Shown here piece after piece: positions 30,995 to 41,209 of a DNA stretch of 64,000 nt. Numbering within the stretch: the first letter of the stretch is position 1; each line of letters opens with the position of its first letter. Below the pieces are notes generated by a model. That model was not told where the DNA came from. It made no database searches and saw only the letters and a list, made by a program, of their open reading frames with translations. The translations under genes were made by a program, and so were the position numbers. The DNA lies in NCBI GenBank assembly GCA_027923505.1, contig BROI01000002.1, positions 434,001-498,000 on the forward strand. The letters run 5' to 3'. This stretch comes from Mayamaea pseudoterrestris (lineage: Eukaryota > Bacillariophyta > Bacillariophyceae > Sellaphorales > Sellaphoraceae).

Positions 30995-31759
30995 TTAATG
31001 CAAACTATTCTCCTCAATCAATCCCAGTTTGGGACCGTGGTAGGTTGGTCGCACGCGCACACTGGCGCTGCGGTGCATCAAGCTGCGTCGGTTGCCAGCG
31101 GCAAAACTGTTGTTGGCGGCAGCTGCATGATTGCTGTTGCTTGTATTGCTAGTGCTAGCCATGATCATATCCTTGTCTTGGCGCGGACCGTCAAAAAGTT
31201 TTTGAAAGGCTTGCTTTTGCAGCATCAAGTCGGCGTCATTGTCGTCGTTATCATCGTCATGATCATGGTGATGCAGATAGTCGCCACTTGCATTATTGCC
31301 ATCCTCGGATCCGCCAAAGGTGCTGGTGGAATTGTCCAGCAAGCACGAGGAGGATGACGAGTCATTGTGATCACCTGCATGACTGTAGTAGTTGCTGTTG
31401 CTGTGCACCGACGACAAGTCGTTCCAGGTGCGAGTCGCCTCGTGCGCCGATAGACTTGATATAGTATGACTTGCCACTGCCCTTTGCGTGTAGTGGCTAC
31501 TGCTGCCGCCGGCAAGGTTGCTGGTGCGGCTGTGGTTGGAGTTGAGGAGCTCGGCCAAGTAAGGGTCATTGGCAAGATATGCCTCGTCCTCTGCCTCGGA
31601 GTGAGTCTCGACGCTTGTATAAGAGCCGTCGTTGCTCTTTGTGGCTGCTCGAGGATTCATGAATAAACTGCTGGATGGTTGCTGGCTGGCGCTTTCCGCC
31701 ATGATGCGGCGATGGTGCGAGGAGGAGGAAAGGTTTTCCATGTCGTCCGTCACTGCCAT
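30995..31759 (-). CDS. Unknown Ser/Asn/His/Asp-rich disordered protein
   Basis: The 254-aa single-exon protein starts at an ATG (31759). No domain is recognised. It is rich in Ser, Asn, His and Asp, including an HHHDHDDD tract near residue 165. The most conserved part is the C-terminus, shared with the partial copy at 29217-29716: a possible amphipathic helix (LMLQKQAFQKLFDG) and a basic, phosphosite-like segment (RRSLMHRSASVRVRP). The duplication covers only this 3' end. Function unknown; a regulatory or scaffold protein is a guess. Confidence 0.6.
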   Translation of the reverse strand: MAVTDDMENLSSSSHHRRIMAESASQQPSSSLFMNPRAATKSNDGSYTSVETHSEAEDEAYLANDPYLAELLNSNHSRTSNLAGGSSSHYTQRAVASHTISSLSAHEATRTWNDLSSVHSNSNYYSHAGDHNDSSSSSCLLDNSTSTFGGSEDGNNASGDYLHHHDHDDDNDDNDADLMLQKQAFQKLFDGPRQDKDMIMASTSNTSNSNHAAAANNSFAAGNRRSLMHRSASVRVRPTYHGPKLGLIEENSLH

Positions 31760-32801
31760 TGCCGTGTATGAAAGTGCTCCTTACAGTTATTCCCCTTGAC
31801 TAGACGCAAAGGAAGACGACTGCTGCTATTAGACGTATAAAGGCGTCGATGAGGGATCAAACCAACGAGAGTCTCTCATCGTCGTCAGTCGCGGAGGGAG
31901 GAAGGCTTCTCAGTCTCGGCGACGACGCGTCGACCCTTGCTGTGGCGTGCATTTCCGTGACGCACCCAACGCGCTTGTTTGAAAACTTCAAGAATGACCG
32001 CATTGACAGTTCTTTTGGCACGACTCGAAGTCAAGCGACGAATTTGACGGGACTCGTGACCATTGCGTGTGTTCGCTAGCTGACCAGCTATCAGACCAAA
32101 GAAAAAAGATCATATCAGCAGTACAAGTAGCACAATACAACTATATCATATTTGCAGCCTCACTGACTTAGCTATGTAGAGTATGCTACAATGGCACTAT
32201 GAGATTGATAAAGTCTCGCGTCGCGACAAGCATTCTGAAACATTTGGACAGTTGAGCAATTTTGGCGAGGTCATTGGCAACCATGAGGCTCCAAAACTTG
32301 AATCTGCACTTCATACGTAAGCTTGGAGAAGCAGTTCGTCGTCTTTTGCCTCTCGTCTTTTATTCGCTTGTTGGAAATCTGTGCCGTCATTGCCGCGGCA
32401 GATTTCTTGCGGCTTCGAGGCTTTGCGATGCGTTTACTACAACGCATGCGTGAGTAGATAAGTCCCTTCTTCTATGAGACTGCTACTTTTACGTAAGGTC
32501 GGATCCTTCTTCTCGCTTGCATGAGGCTGGTGCTTTCATGTTCGCTAGTCGTAAATCTTTGCAGTATTAATATTCACTAACTGGCTTCTATCGCATGATA
32601 CAAGCGCGGTTCTACCGGTACGATTACAAGATACTCTTAGCAATCTACAGCCATTCAACGCATATCAATGTACTTGAAAGATTAAAGTACGTGCGCGTAT
32701 ACGGTATGTATTTCATGGTGGTGGCTTCCTTCCGCATTAAATTACTTGCATGCCGCTATTCATTCATGCATTCATTTCACACTCACACTCTATCATAAAA
32801 T
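31760..32801. other. Long intergenic stretch, no convincing gene
   Basis: About 1 kb between the unknown disordered protein (-) and the 3' end of eIF3G (-). Frames at 31849-32079 (76 codons, Ser-rich) and 32262-32453 (63 codons) are short and match nothing I recognise. No RNA gene or repeat was seen. Confidence 0.45.
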
Positions 32802-33895
32802 CTACCTCGTCAAATTGGACGCATAAGAAACCTTGGCTGTGATATCCTGCGCCAAGACCTCGTCGTAGCCCGATCTAAACTCTATGGCAGCACTAGGATC
32901 ATTGGTGTTGGGTTTGGCAAACTCAATTTTGAGAATCAAATGGTCGTAGCCTGAAGCGCGCGCGCAAGTGGTGAAATAAGAATGCAAGTTAGAACAAGTA
33001 ATAAGGTATGCATGAGGACAGCATACATATGTAAATGCATACCATGTCCCTGCAAACCCTCCATAGCTCGCTCCGCATCCTCCTTATTGACAAATGACAC
33101 GAAGGCAAACCCTCTACTTTCCATCGTTTCCTTATCCTTGATTAAGTAGACGCGCAAAATGGGTCCGTAGCGCGCAAACAGGTCTTGAATGTCCGACTCG
33201 GTGGTGCTCGTCGACAAATTGGTGACCCGCAACGTGTTCAAGTCATCCGTCTGGCGAAAGCCGCCAGTGTCGGGATTGACGAGTTCAACCCGCTGCGTCG
33301 GCGTCATGTACTCGCCGGGGCCAGCAGAGCCTGCTGCACCTGGCGTGGAACCTCCGCCGCTGGCCAATGAATTTTCAACCTGCGTCCAACCCTCGTTGCT
33401 GCCTCCTCCTTCCGCTCCAGGAGTACCGCCAACGTCATACTTGCGCTCCAACTGCCGGCGCTTCTGCTTGGCCCAAAAGGCATTCAAGTTTTCGGCAATG
33501 GCGGCGTCCGCATCCTGATCCTGCAAATCCGTGTTGGCGCGCGGATCCTCCAGTAGAGTTTCCTCCTTGCTTCGCACTGTGTTTTGGTTCTTTTCCTTTG
33601 TGTCAATCGCCGCTTGACCAAACTCCCTCCACTGCCCACGCTCCTGCATACGCTCGGCGTCCTTGGCGGTGACGGTATCCATGTTGCTCTTGGTGATTGT
33701 TTTGATCAATTGGCGCGAGTGCTTGGAGTGACGCTTGTAGGTGGTGGTGGTTTGAATTCCCTGGCTGACGAACCAAGACTCGATTGTGGGTGGCACGACA
33801 TCTTGTTCGTTGGCGTTACTGGAGGAGCCGCGCATTTCCTCGTCATCGGAATCGTCCACGTTTTCGCCCCAGCGGGGAGGAGTAGCTGATACCAT
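32802..33895 (-). CDS. EIF3G: Translation initiation factor eIF3 subunit G
   Basis: Two exons (33895-33043 and 32950-32802; 92-nt GTATGC...AG intron) give 333 aa. The N-terminus (PPRWGENVDDSDDEE) and the central region match eIF3g. The C-terminal RRM has RNP2-like LRVTNLS and RNP1 GFAFVSFV, followed by the family's YDHLILKIEFAKP after the splice. eIF3g helps ribosomal scanning and reinitiation within the eIF3 complex. The C-terminus is extended by ~35 residues beyond the RRM. The ATG at 33895 was chosen because the upstream extension has no conserved part. Confidence 0.92.
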
Positions 33896-34298
33896 GTTTC
33901 TTGCTGGCTTGCTTATCTCGTTAAGAGAGAAACGCGAGCTTGAGAGAAAAGAAACGCCATGGCAGAGGCTCGCAATAAGAACGGTTCGCAAGAAAATCGA
34001 GACTCGTGATGGATGCGTGACCGAAGCAGTGTCATTCCCGTATGACGGTTTCCATGCTCATGTTGAGAACGACCAATGCATGCGAACATGCAAGCATGCT
34101 TACTTAACAAAATGACTGGATTGACATTAAGCGATCTTGCTTGACCAAGGTAAAAGTATCAGGCTTAACTAGATGACTGGATGGATTGGAGTCAAGATTG
34201 AAATAGGTGACCGCGAGAAATGGCAACAGCCTCGAGCGCGATTACAAAAACAAACTCGAGCAAGTCGGCACAAAACAAACGTTTTTGTAAACAATAAC
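33896..34298. other. Divergent upstream region, nothing recognised
   Basis: About 400 bp between the starts of eIF3G (-) and the first secreted cysteine-rich gene (+). The frame upstream of the latter is open but was taken as 5' UTR because the signal peptide begins at the 34299 ATG. Confidence 0.4.
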
Positions 34299-34820
34299 AT
34301 GATCCAACGATTACCCAACATTCTCCTCGTTGCACTTTGTGCCATTTGCAGCAGCACCTTTCTTCCGTCGGTTGCAGCTGCAGCGACGACGGAACCGGAT
34401 GTTTGGATGCTTACGCTGCTGGGCAAGAATGATGAGGACGGCAACTGCAAAGCCCAAGCCGACGAGATTGGAACCTACGTGCAAGACACCTTCAACGCTG
34501 CCATTCCCGGAATCACTCCCTACGATCCAGTCGTTGACGATACAACCAATAGTAATCGCTTTCTGCGCAGCAGCAGTCGCCGCCAGCTTGCCATTAAGCT
34601 ATGCGCCCGCACCTACTGCTCCAAGCCACGCAACTGGGACGAGTGCTACTTTTCCGGATGCTCCTGCAGCTGCGGACGAAGCAGGCAATTGGCGGTCAGT
34701 GCCAGCAGCGACATGGCCCAAGTGCTGAAAGCCAAGCGCGACTTGGACAAGTGGGTGACGGCCAAGGGAGTGGAACTTGGATGTGAGCTTGGACTGGTCA
34801 TGGAGAAAATGAGGGGATAG
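34299..34820 (+). CDS. Small secreted cysteine-rich protein, paralogue A of a four-gene cluster
   Basis: The 173-aa protein has a signal peptide (MIQRLPNILLVALCAICSS...). A ~75-residue pro-region with one cysteine (GNCKAQADEIG) leads to RQL, then a core C-x4-C-x8-C-x4-C-x-C-x-C-G containing YCSKPRNWD and SGCSCSCG, then a second RQL. The C-terminal part is helical-looking and has the last cysteine (LGCELGL). There are eight cysteines after the signal peptide, enough for four disulphides. No known family is recognised. It is closest to paralogue B, with which it is convergent. An extracellular or cell-wall role and R-x-L cleavage are inferred. Confidence 0.78.
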   Translation: MIQRLPNILLVALCAICSSTFLPSVAAAATTEPDVWMLTLLGKNDEDGNCKAQADEIGTYVQDTFNAAIPGITPYDPVVDDTTNSNRFLRSSSRRQLAIKLCARTYCSKPRNWDECYFSGCSCSCGRSRQLAVSASSDMAQVLKAKRDLDKWVTAKGVELGCELGLVMEKMRG

Positions 34821-35362
34821 CTACTGGAGATGAGGATATTGAGACTCGCGTTTAGTCGGTCTCGGGCGCTGTGTACTTTCATAGCTCGCGCGAAGCGTTC
34901 CTGCGATGCGACCGTTGCTGGACGTTCATCTTTGGAAAGTGCTTAACGTTTGTGGCCTCTTTCAAGCTCGAGTGACTGAAACTTTTAATAACGGCGTTTT
35001 GCCATTGATGATAGATTTACATTATGTATATATGCCATCTTTCATCTAGGTAGCGACAACCATTCATCCTGACTGTCCATAGTTCCAGACAACTTGCTTC
35101 GCGTTGTGTAGCAATTTTGCATACTATTCCGTAGTGATCATCCATGCACTCATTCACTACTCGAGTACGTCTTTTGTGATGTACTGTACCTATGTACTTT
35201 CATAAAATAAAGAGTTAATATGACTGCGATAATTCTATCAGCAAGCGGCTTTGTAGCCTTGTTAAGTCTACGTATGAATTGGAAATGCAAGCGGCAACGA
35301 GCGAAGGGATCGTCATGGCCGAGGAAAGAAGGAATAAAAGGTGTTGCATGCATTCTCGTCTC
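34821..35362. other. Intergenic between convergent paralogues A and B
   Basis: About 540 bp, presumably including both 3' UTRs. No gene, RNA or repeat was recognised. Confidence 0.45.
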
Positions 35363-35842
35363 CTAGGTCACCTTTTTCAACACCAATCCAAGCTCACAGC
35401 CGAGCTCCACACCCTTGGTGACAAGCATGGCATCGAGAATTCGCTTGGCTTCCAGAATTTTCGCCTGGTCGCTGGCATTTTCTGACACTAGCTCACGTCC
35501 TCGGCCGCACGTGCATGAGCAACCACTAAAGATGCAAACGTCCCAGTTGCGTGGCTTTGAGCAGTAGGTGCGGTCGCAAACGTTAATGGTGGTAAGCTCG
35601 CGGTGGACGCTGCGTAGAAAGCGGCCAGCATTGTCATCTGGATAGTAGGTGGTAAAGCCAGGGACGGCGGCGTTGAATACATCCTGGACTTGCTGACCTA
35701 TCGCATCGGCTTGGGCGAGGCAAGCACCGTTTACATCGTTTCGCCCGAGAACGTTGAGCGCCCAAAGGTTGGCCGGTTTGGCGGCAGAAACCGAATGAAC
35801 GCAGGCAAATGCAGCAAGGAGGAGTGACAGGATTTGGATCAT
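35363..35842 (-). CDS. Small secreted cysteine-rich protein, paralogue B
   Basis: The 159-aa single-exon protein starts at an ATG with a signal peptide (MIQILSLLLAAFACVHSVSA). It has the same plan as paralogue A: pro-region cysteine (GACLAQADAIG), REL, core with YCSKPRNWD and SGCSCTCG, second REL after CGRG, and C-terminal LGCELGL. All eight cysteines align with A. The identical C-terminal GVELGCELGLV shows that A and B are a recent pair. Function unknown. Confidence 0.8.
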   Translation of the reverse strand: MIQILSLLLAAFACVHSVSAAKPANLWALNVLGRNDVNGACLAQADAIGQQVQDVFNAAVPGFTTYYPDDNAGRFLRSVHRELTTINVCDRTYCSKPRNWDVCIFSGCSCTCGRGRELVSENASDQAKILEAKRILDAMLVTKGVELGCELGLVLKKVT

Positions 35843-36642
35843 GTTGAAAGTCTGGAGGTGAATGGCTTGGACAATTTTGTCGAATTATGAGAGCTTGGAG
35901 ATTGGCGATTGTCGGGAGGCGTTTGATGAGTTTGTGAGTGCATTGCGCAGCATGGCGCCCGGCGAAAGTTTTTAATCGTCGAATCATCGTCGGAAATGGC
36001 CAGTGACTTGAAGGGCCTATTCGTCAATGACCACCGAAACCGTTCGACTGGTTAATTTAAGTAGGCAATGAATCAGTCAAAGTTCCGGTGAAATATCTGT
36101 CTTGAACTGTCGTCATTAAGGCTTAAGCGAGGCAATACACTGACTCCTAATCGTAAAATCTCGACGCCAAGGAATACGAACAATCAAACGAGTATTCCAA
36201 TGGCCTGGCGATCTCTAGCCATTTTGATTGGATCAAAGTCAATGGCACTCTGACATGCACGACTGACCGGCTTAGTCAGTAGAATGAAAACCACTGTTCA
36301 AGCGGACCTGCGAGGCATGTTGACACTTTTGACGAACCAACCTTCGGATACTCCGCGTGGCGCGCCAGCAGGAATTAAATCCATCGTAGCGGTACTAATA
36401 TTTAGCTATTTTATATTCACCGGTACAACCTACCGGTATGGACGATCGTCGCTTATGTTAGCTGATACATGATGAATGCCACGTACAGTGTAAAGTATCA
36501 TTATCGTAATACACTGCTTATGAACAACATTACTACAACGCGGTATCTAGTTAGGCTGGTTGTGGACCTTTTTTAGCATTTTCCTTGTCGTGCGACTCCA
36601 CACAAACTTGATTCACAAGCATTGCGCGTTATCAGATTTGCC
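35843..36642. other. Intergenic, nothing recognised
   Basis: About 800 bp between paralogues B and C. A 62-codon plus-strand frame (36284-36472) matches nothing. It should contain the promoter of B and the 3' UTR of C. Confidence 0.45.
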
Positions 36643-37140
36643 TTATATGCCCAAGTCATTTATCGAGACTTGAGATAAAGTCACTCCAAGTATGCAGCCC
36701 GGAATAGATGCGGTAGCATTAGCCACAAACGTCATCAAAGCTTCGCGGGCAACTCGAATGTCTCCTCCACTCGCTTGGCCTTGTACAATTAACCGCCTCT
36801 TGCCACATGAGCACTTGCATCCGCTATAGTAGCAATAGTCGTAATTGGCAGGCTTAGAGCAGTAGCTTGCAGTGCAAACTTTTACTTGAAGTTCGCGACC
36901 CTTTGAATGCTTTAGATAACGTCGTCGCCCGGAGGCCCCAGTGTAGTCGCTTAATCCAGGAACAAGGCGCCCGAGCTTAGCCATCAAAGTGGGTCCTATG
37001 GAGTCACCCAAAGCGGCACAACGTGATGTTCCTGGAGCATCATTTCCGGCGACTGTAAGCTGGTATACTTCCGCGTCCTTTGCGACAGCAAGGCTCGTGA
37101 CTACAGATAAGAGGATGGCAACTATCTGAAATATGTTCAT
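36643..37140 (-). CDS. Small secreted cysteine-rich protein, paralogue C
   Basis: The 165-aa protein has the ATG at 37140 and a signal peptide (MNIFQIVAILLSVVTSLAVA). Pro-region cysteine in SRCAALGDSIG, then REL, then a core with YCSKPANYDYC and SGCKCSCG, then RRL in CGKRRL, and a last cysteine in PGCILGV. It keeps all eight cysteines and the exact core spacing. It groups with D by the NYDYC and GCKCSCG wording. No known family is recognised. Confidence 0.8.
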   Translation of the reverse strand: MNIFQIVAILLSVVTSLAVAKDAEVYQLTVAGNDAPGTSRCAALGDSIGPTLMAKLGRLVPGLSDYTGASGRRRYLKHSKGRELQVKVCTASYCSKPANYDYCYYSGCKCSCGKRRLIVQGQASGGDIRVAREALMTFVANATASIPGCILGVTLSQVSINDLGI

Positions 37141-37877
37141 TGTGTTCAAGTGTGATGTTGCCTTTGCGTAGATTTGAAGTCCGACCTTCACTTTCCGAAA
37201 GATAATGGTTGCATTCTACCGGTAGGCTGGTCGGCTGGTCCTACTTATTCTTTCGCTGTCACTGGCCGAACTGCTTTTACTCGTAGAATGAATCGCGCCC
37301 AAAGAAGCAAAGTACGGAGTAACTCCAGTACAGTACGTATGTACAGTAGGGCAGTGTCGAACCATCCGAGGAACAATGACAAGAGTCCATGTGTCTGGGC
37401 GTGGTATCTTTTCAGGCCGCCCTCCATTTTTCTCCTCACGTAGTCCTAAAAGACTATTGTGTGTACCCTTGCCCAGTGCCAACAATTCAATTCATGCCTT
37501 CCCAAGATTTTGAGGCTGAATTTTTAAATCTCGAGTATATGCTAACGGAACTCGTACAAATAGCTGTTACCGTATTGGCATTGCGTTTTGCGTGATTTAG
37601 TGCATTGTACATTGTAGCGGTTAAAGGCCTCGAGGCAATCGCAGCGCTATCACACCTAAGTTCAGGAAACCACCGGATTTTAGGCTAGTAGGTGTGATAT
37701 CAGACGTTTAATTTTATTAGTAATTCTAAAATGTCTCACAGCAGCTTTCGGTCGGCGCGGGTCGCACTCAATGTGCTCAATCTTGTTTTTCGGTTGGCCT
37801 TAACATTACACGTTTGCAATGCCCATGAGTATCGTCTGTCGAGCATCCAAAGCCTCGCAACGTTAGAGTCCTGGAAG
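37141..37877. other. Intergenic, nothing recognised
   Basis: About 740 bp between paralogues C and D. No coding frame with a recognisable product, RNA or repeat. Confidence 0.45.
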
Positions 37878-38378
37878 TTACAAGCCAAACTCGTCAGAGT
37901 CCAGTTCCGTCATGACCATTTCCAACGTACAATCTGGAACCGTCGCGGCCGATGTTTTGACCAATTGTTCCATTGCCTTTCGCGCCACTTGAACGTCTCC
38001 TCCGTTGAGCTCCTTCGGTGCGAGCATGCGACCTCTGCCGCACGAGCATTTGCAACCAGAAAAGTAGCAGTAGTCATAGTTTTGCGGCTTGGAGCAGTAC
38101 GTTTTCGTGCAGACTTTTGTTTGCAGCTGGCGGTGCGTCTTTGATTTAGGTTCCTTCAAGTGGCGGCGGCGACGACGAGCGTTATAGTCACTCAGCCACG
38201 AAGCAAGGTTTTGAAAGGTTTCCATCACTTGCGGACCAAGGTTTGCTCCCAAGGTGGCGCACTTTGTTCCGGGTGCAGCGTTCCCGACGATGGACACTTC
38301 GTAGACGTCCACCTTTGCGGCGTCAGTCGCAAGTAGAAGCGACAGGAAACAGACAATGGCAAAGTGCTTGGTCATCAT
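37878..38378 (-). CDS. Small secreted cysteine-rich protein, paralogue D
   Basis: The 166-aa protein starts at the first of two adjacent ATGs (38378) with a signal peptide (MMTKHFAIVCFLSLLLATDA). The pattern is as in A-C: TKCATLGANLG, a basic stretch with RQL directly before the core, YCSKPQNYDYC and SGCKCSCG, RML in CGRGRML, and a last cysteine in PDCTLEM. The pro-region ends in an arginine-rich stretch (RRRRRHLK). It shares the NYDYC version with C. Function unknown. Confidence 0.8.
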   Translation of the reverse strand: MMTKHFAIVCFLSLLLATDAAKVDVYEVSIVGNAAPGTKCATLGANLGPQVMETFQNLASWLSDYNARRRRRHLKEPKSKTHRQLQTKVCTKTYCSKPQNYDYCYFSGCKCSCGRGRMLAPKELNGGDVQVARKAMEQLVKTSAATVPDCTLEMVMTELDSDEFGL

Positions 38379-39186
38379 ATTCGAGCATATGGATATGCAA
38401 GGAGAATGTCGCGGATTATAACAAGTTGCGACAGCAAGATCAAAAGTTGACCACCTGCTAAATTGACGAACAGAAACGGCGCTTGTCATTGGGGCATCAA
38501 ACGAGGGGCTAATGACTGTTGGGCTTCCTTTTGATACGCCGAAAAGGCCTTTCGCAATATCAGGCAATATATATGAAGCTTGCAATGAAAGTCACATGAC
38601 TTTTTCCTATGCTTCGAATTCGGAAGCTTTCGTCTTTGGATGACTCACCGATTGAGTACTCATGTCCCGTTGCAAGGAACGCCAAGCAATTCGGTCGGCT
38701 GCTCGACTGCCATGGCGGCGGCTTTCTTCTCGAGCGTTGTACTCCATGTACAGTACTTCCCTTGCCATCGTAGTTATGACACTTCTACCGTATCTTTAAG
38801 CGCTATCCTCTTAGGTATGTCTAGGAATGTGCAAGTTGTCTCCCGGCTGCTGCCACTGTCCCCCTTGCTTCGGCGATGAATCCAAATTGCAATATACCAT
38901 CTTTCGACTGATCGAACTTAACACGTTCATGAAAGAGTAGCACCCAACATGTACTGAGAAGCAAGTGAAGTCTCTCTTTAGAACGTTGATAAATGTTACA
39001 ACCATTTTATTGACCGTGCCCTCACTTTTCTTTCGCAGGGCGCTTGCAGTAAGCAGTCATCATGGCACATGGCACGGTCACCAGGTCATTTTATCGCATC
39101 AATCGGGAGAACCTTGGCCCTGCTCGTCCAGTCCCTTTATGGACCATTGCTAGTGAGTGATCAAACAAATTTAGACACGAAATCGC
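38379..39186. other. Divergent intergenic stretch, nothing recognised
   Basis: About 810 bp between the start of paralogue D (-) and the sulfotransferase-like gene (+). Only short frames without recognisable product. Confidence 0.45.
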
Positions 39187-40431
39187 ATGTTTTCATCCGA
39201 CAAGTCGACATCCATTATGAACAAGCCTTGCAGTCAATCATCCTTTGAAACGAGCTGCAGTGACGACGATGACAATGAGATTCTGACGAATGATTTATGC
39301 ATGCATCGCTCAATTACGTTCCGAGGAAGATACATGTTTGCGACAATGCTCGTCTTGATCTTGGGTGCCTTTGGAACGACAACCTTTCAGCAATACGCAG
39401 CAGATAGTCAAAAAAGTAACATCATGCGTTCCTCCGATGCATCGATTTCATCATTCACGTCTCTGGAGCTGACAGACGATGGAAAGGTGACTTGGACGAC
39501 GCGGCCGTCGCCTCCCGCAGGTTCCTTGCTTGATCCAGTGATTGAAGCGTTTCGACAAGGAATGACGATTGATGCCGCAAGCATTGCCATTCACGCTCCT
39601 CGTGCCTCCTCCGACTGCTCCTGCTATAATACTACGATAAAATCACCCGATCCATGCTGCGGTCGCTTTTACATTCGCGGCCACAAAATGGGTATTCAGT
39701 TGGTTTCGCTGCTGTTTCCAACCTTCCACTTTGACAATCGCTATTTACCACTCAACGCGAAGCATTACGTTGACTCGGACTTGCGCGTGGCGGTCGTGTT
39801 GCGAAACGTTTACGAGTCCATCGTGTCGGGCTATCTCTATCACAGGCAGGGCCGCGAGTGCTACACGGATCCCAATGGTTTGCCGCTGCGCGACAAGGCG
39901 ACGCATCAGCCAAAAATTGGAAACACTGACTTTGTCAAGTATACAACTTTTCTCAATGATACGACATTAGCAGCATTTAGTAGTAGCAACCAAACAATCA
40001 TTGCTGGCAATCTGTGTCAGTTCATCATGGACGAGCCGGTGGAACGTGGCATGCGCGCCTACATTGACTTTGTCTTTCGCGGCGACTACTACAAAAGCAG
40101 TCTGTTGGCTTGGCGTGCCTTGTCGCAGCACATTGACTGGATTGGCGACTTAACCCACGTTGCGTGCTACGAAGACCTCATGACGAATCGAACGGAAACG
40201 TTGCACGAGCTACTACATTTTTACTATCCATCCGGCGTTCCGCCGGCAATGGCAGCCAAAGTTGGCAGCAAGCTTGCGTCGCGATCAAATGTTACTTACA
40301 GTGGACCGCACGCGACCAACCACGATGCTGACTTGAGGGCGAGCTTGGTGAATGTTGTCAAGGCGCTTGACAGTGAATTCTACCATGGGCAGATTGCTTA
40401 CGAGGATTCCATGACTCCTTGCGGCAAGTGA
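39187..40431 (+). CDS. Golgi-type sulfotransferase-like protein
   Basis: The 414-aa single-exon protein has type II topology: a cytosolic ~47-residue N-terminus, one hydrophobic anchor (FATMLVLILGAFGTTTF), then a lumenal domain. The strand-helix LRVAVVLRNVYESIVSGYLYH resembles the 3'-phosphate-binding segment of PAPS sulfotransferases (R-[DN]-P-x-x-x-x-x-S). RGHKMGIQL could be the degenerate 5'-phosphosulfate loop, and CYEDLMTNRTETL fits the later E-DL segment. Several N-glycosylation sequons are present (NQT, NDT, NRT, NVT). It would sulfate glycans or proteins in the Golgi. The family call rests on short motifs. Confidence 0.6.
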   Translation: MFSSDKSTSIMNKPCSQSSFETSCSDDDDNEILTNDLCMHRSITFRGRYMFATMLVLILGAFGTTTFQQYAADSQKSNIMRSSDASISSFTSLELTDDGKVTWTTRPSPPAGSLLDPVIEAFRQGMTIDAASIAIHAPRASSDCSCYNTTIKSPDPCCGRFYIRGHKMGIQLVSLLFPTFHFDNRYLPLNAKHYVDSDLRVAVVLRNVYESIVSGYLYHRQGRECYTDPNGLPLRDKATHQPKIGNTDFVKYTTFLNDTTLAAFSSSNQTIIAGNLCQFIMDEPVERGMRAYIDFVFRGDYYKSSLLAWRALSQHIDWIGDLTHVACYEDLMTNRTETLHELLHFYYPSGVPPAMAAKVGSKLASRSNVTYSGPHATNHDADLRASLVNVVKALDSEFYHGQIAYEDSMTPCGK

Positions 40432-41209
40432 AAGGTTTCTTCAAGCTTGTACGACCAGCAGTAACAGTCAGGAGTAACGGAAATAAAGTCGGAAGCTCCG
40501 GTGTAGTGGCAGCGAATTTCTTGCTTGCAATGTTGCCTCACTCGTGTGGCTCGTTGCATGTTGGCGACAGCGGCGCGGGTGTAGGTAGGATGAATTGTAG
40601 GTATAACGTCAACAATTTGAAGCTTGTGTATAGTATAAAATTGAGGATATCACGTTACGAGTCGTTGATCGATGAGATGCAGCTACTCTACACGAATTTC
40701 CGCGCAAGTCATTGTTGCGGCGGAGTCTCGTCCTCGTTTGCCTAAAGGCACGTAGAGAGTCGACAGCTCGCAAGGGCAAAAACAGTCCGTGCAATCACCC
40801 TTTAATCATGCGCCTTGTTCAATCGAGACGCACTTTCGTCGTTAATCGTTGCGGAGGACCAAGAGCGCCCTCGTTAGTTTGTCGAGCATTGCGGCAAACT
40901 TGGCAATGATCACGCGCATGAAGCTGTCAGTACAGGTCCGATCTGTGAACCAATGCGACAATCGATTCCAGATCGACGCCCGTCCTCCACCATGAGCAAA
41001 AAATTACCCTTGCCATTGCAACTTTAACTGCAACCAGTCTTTGCTATACAACATATTATATCATCTTGGAATCTACTTACTGGGCTCTTGCTATAGTTTA
41101 TAAAGTATTTACGGAAGAAAGTAGAAGTTGAACCGCAGCGAAATACGTGTTCGATTTTCAAGCCATCAAGCGAGCAGCCATCAATCAGTTAACATCAAGT
41201 TTACCAACA
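40432..41209. other. Intergenic, nothing recognised
   Basis: About 780 bp. The MON2 frame stays open for 21 codons upstream of the chosen ATG but begins at GTG. A 108-codon frame at 40419-40745 overlaps the preceding gene end and matches nothing. Confidence 0.45.
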
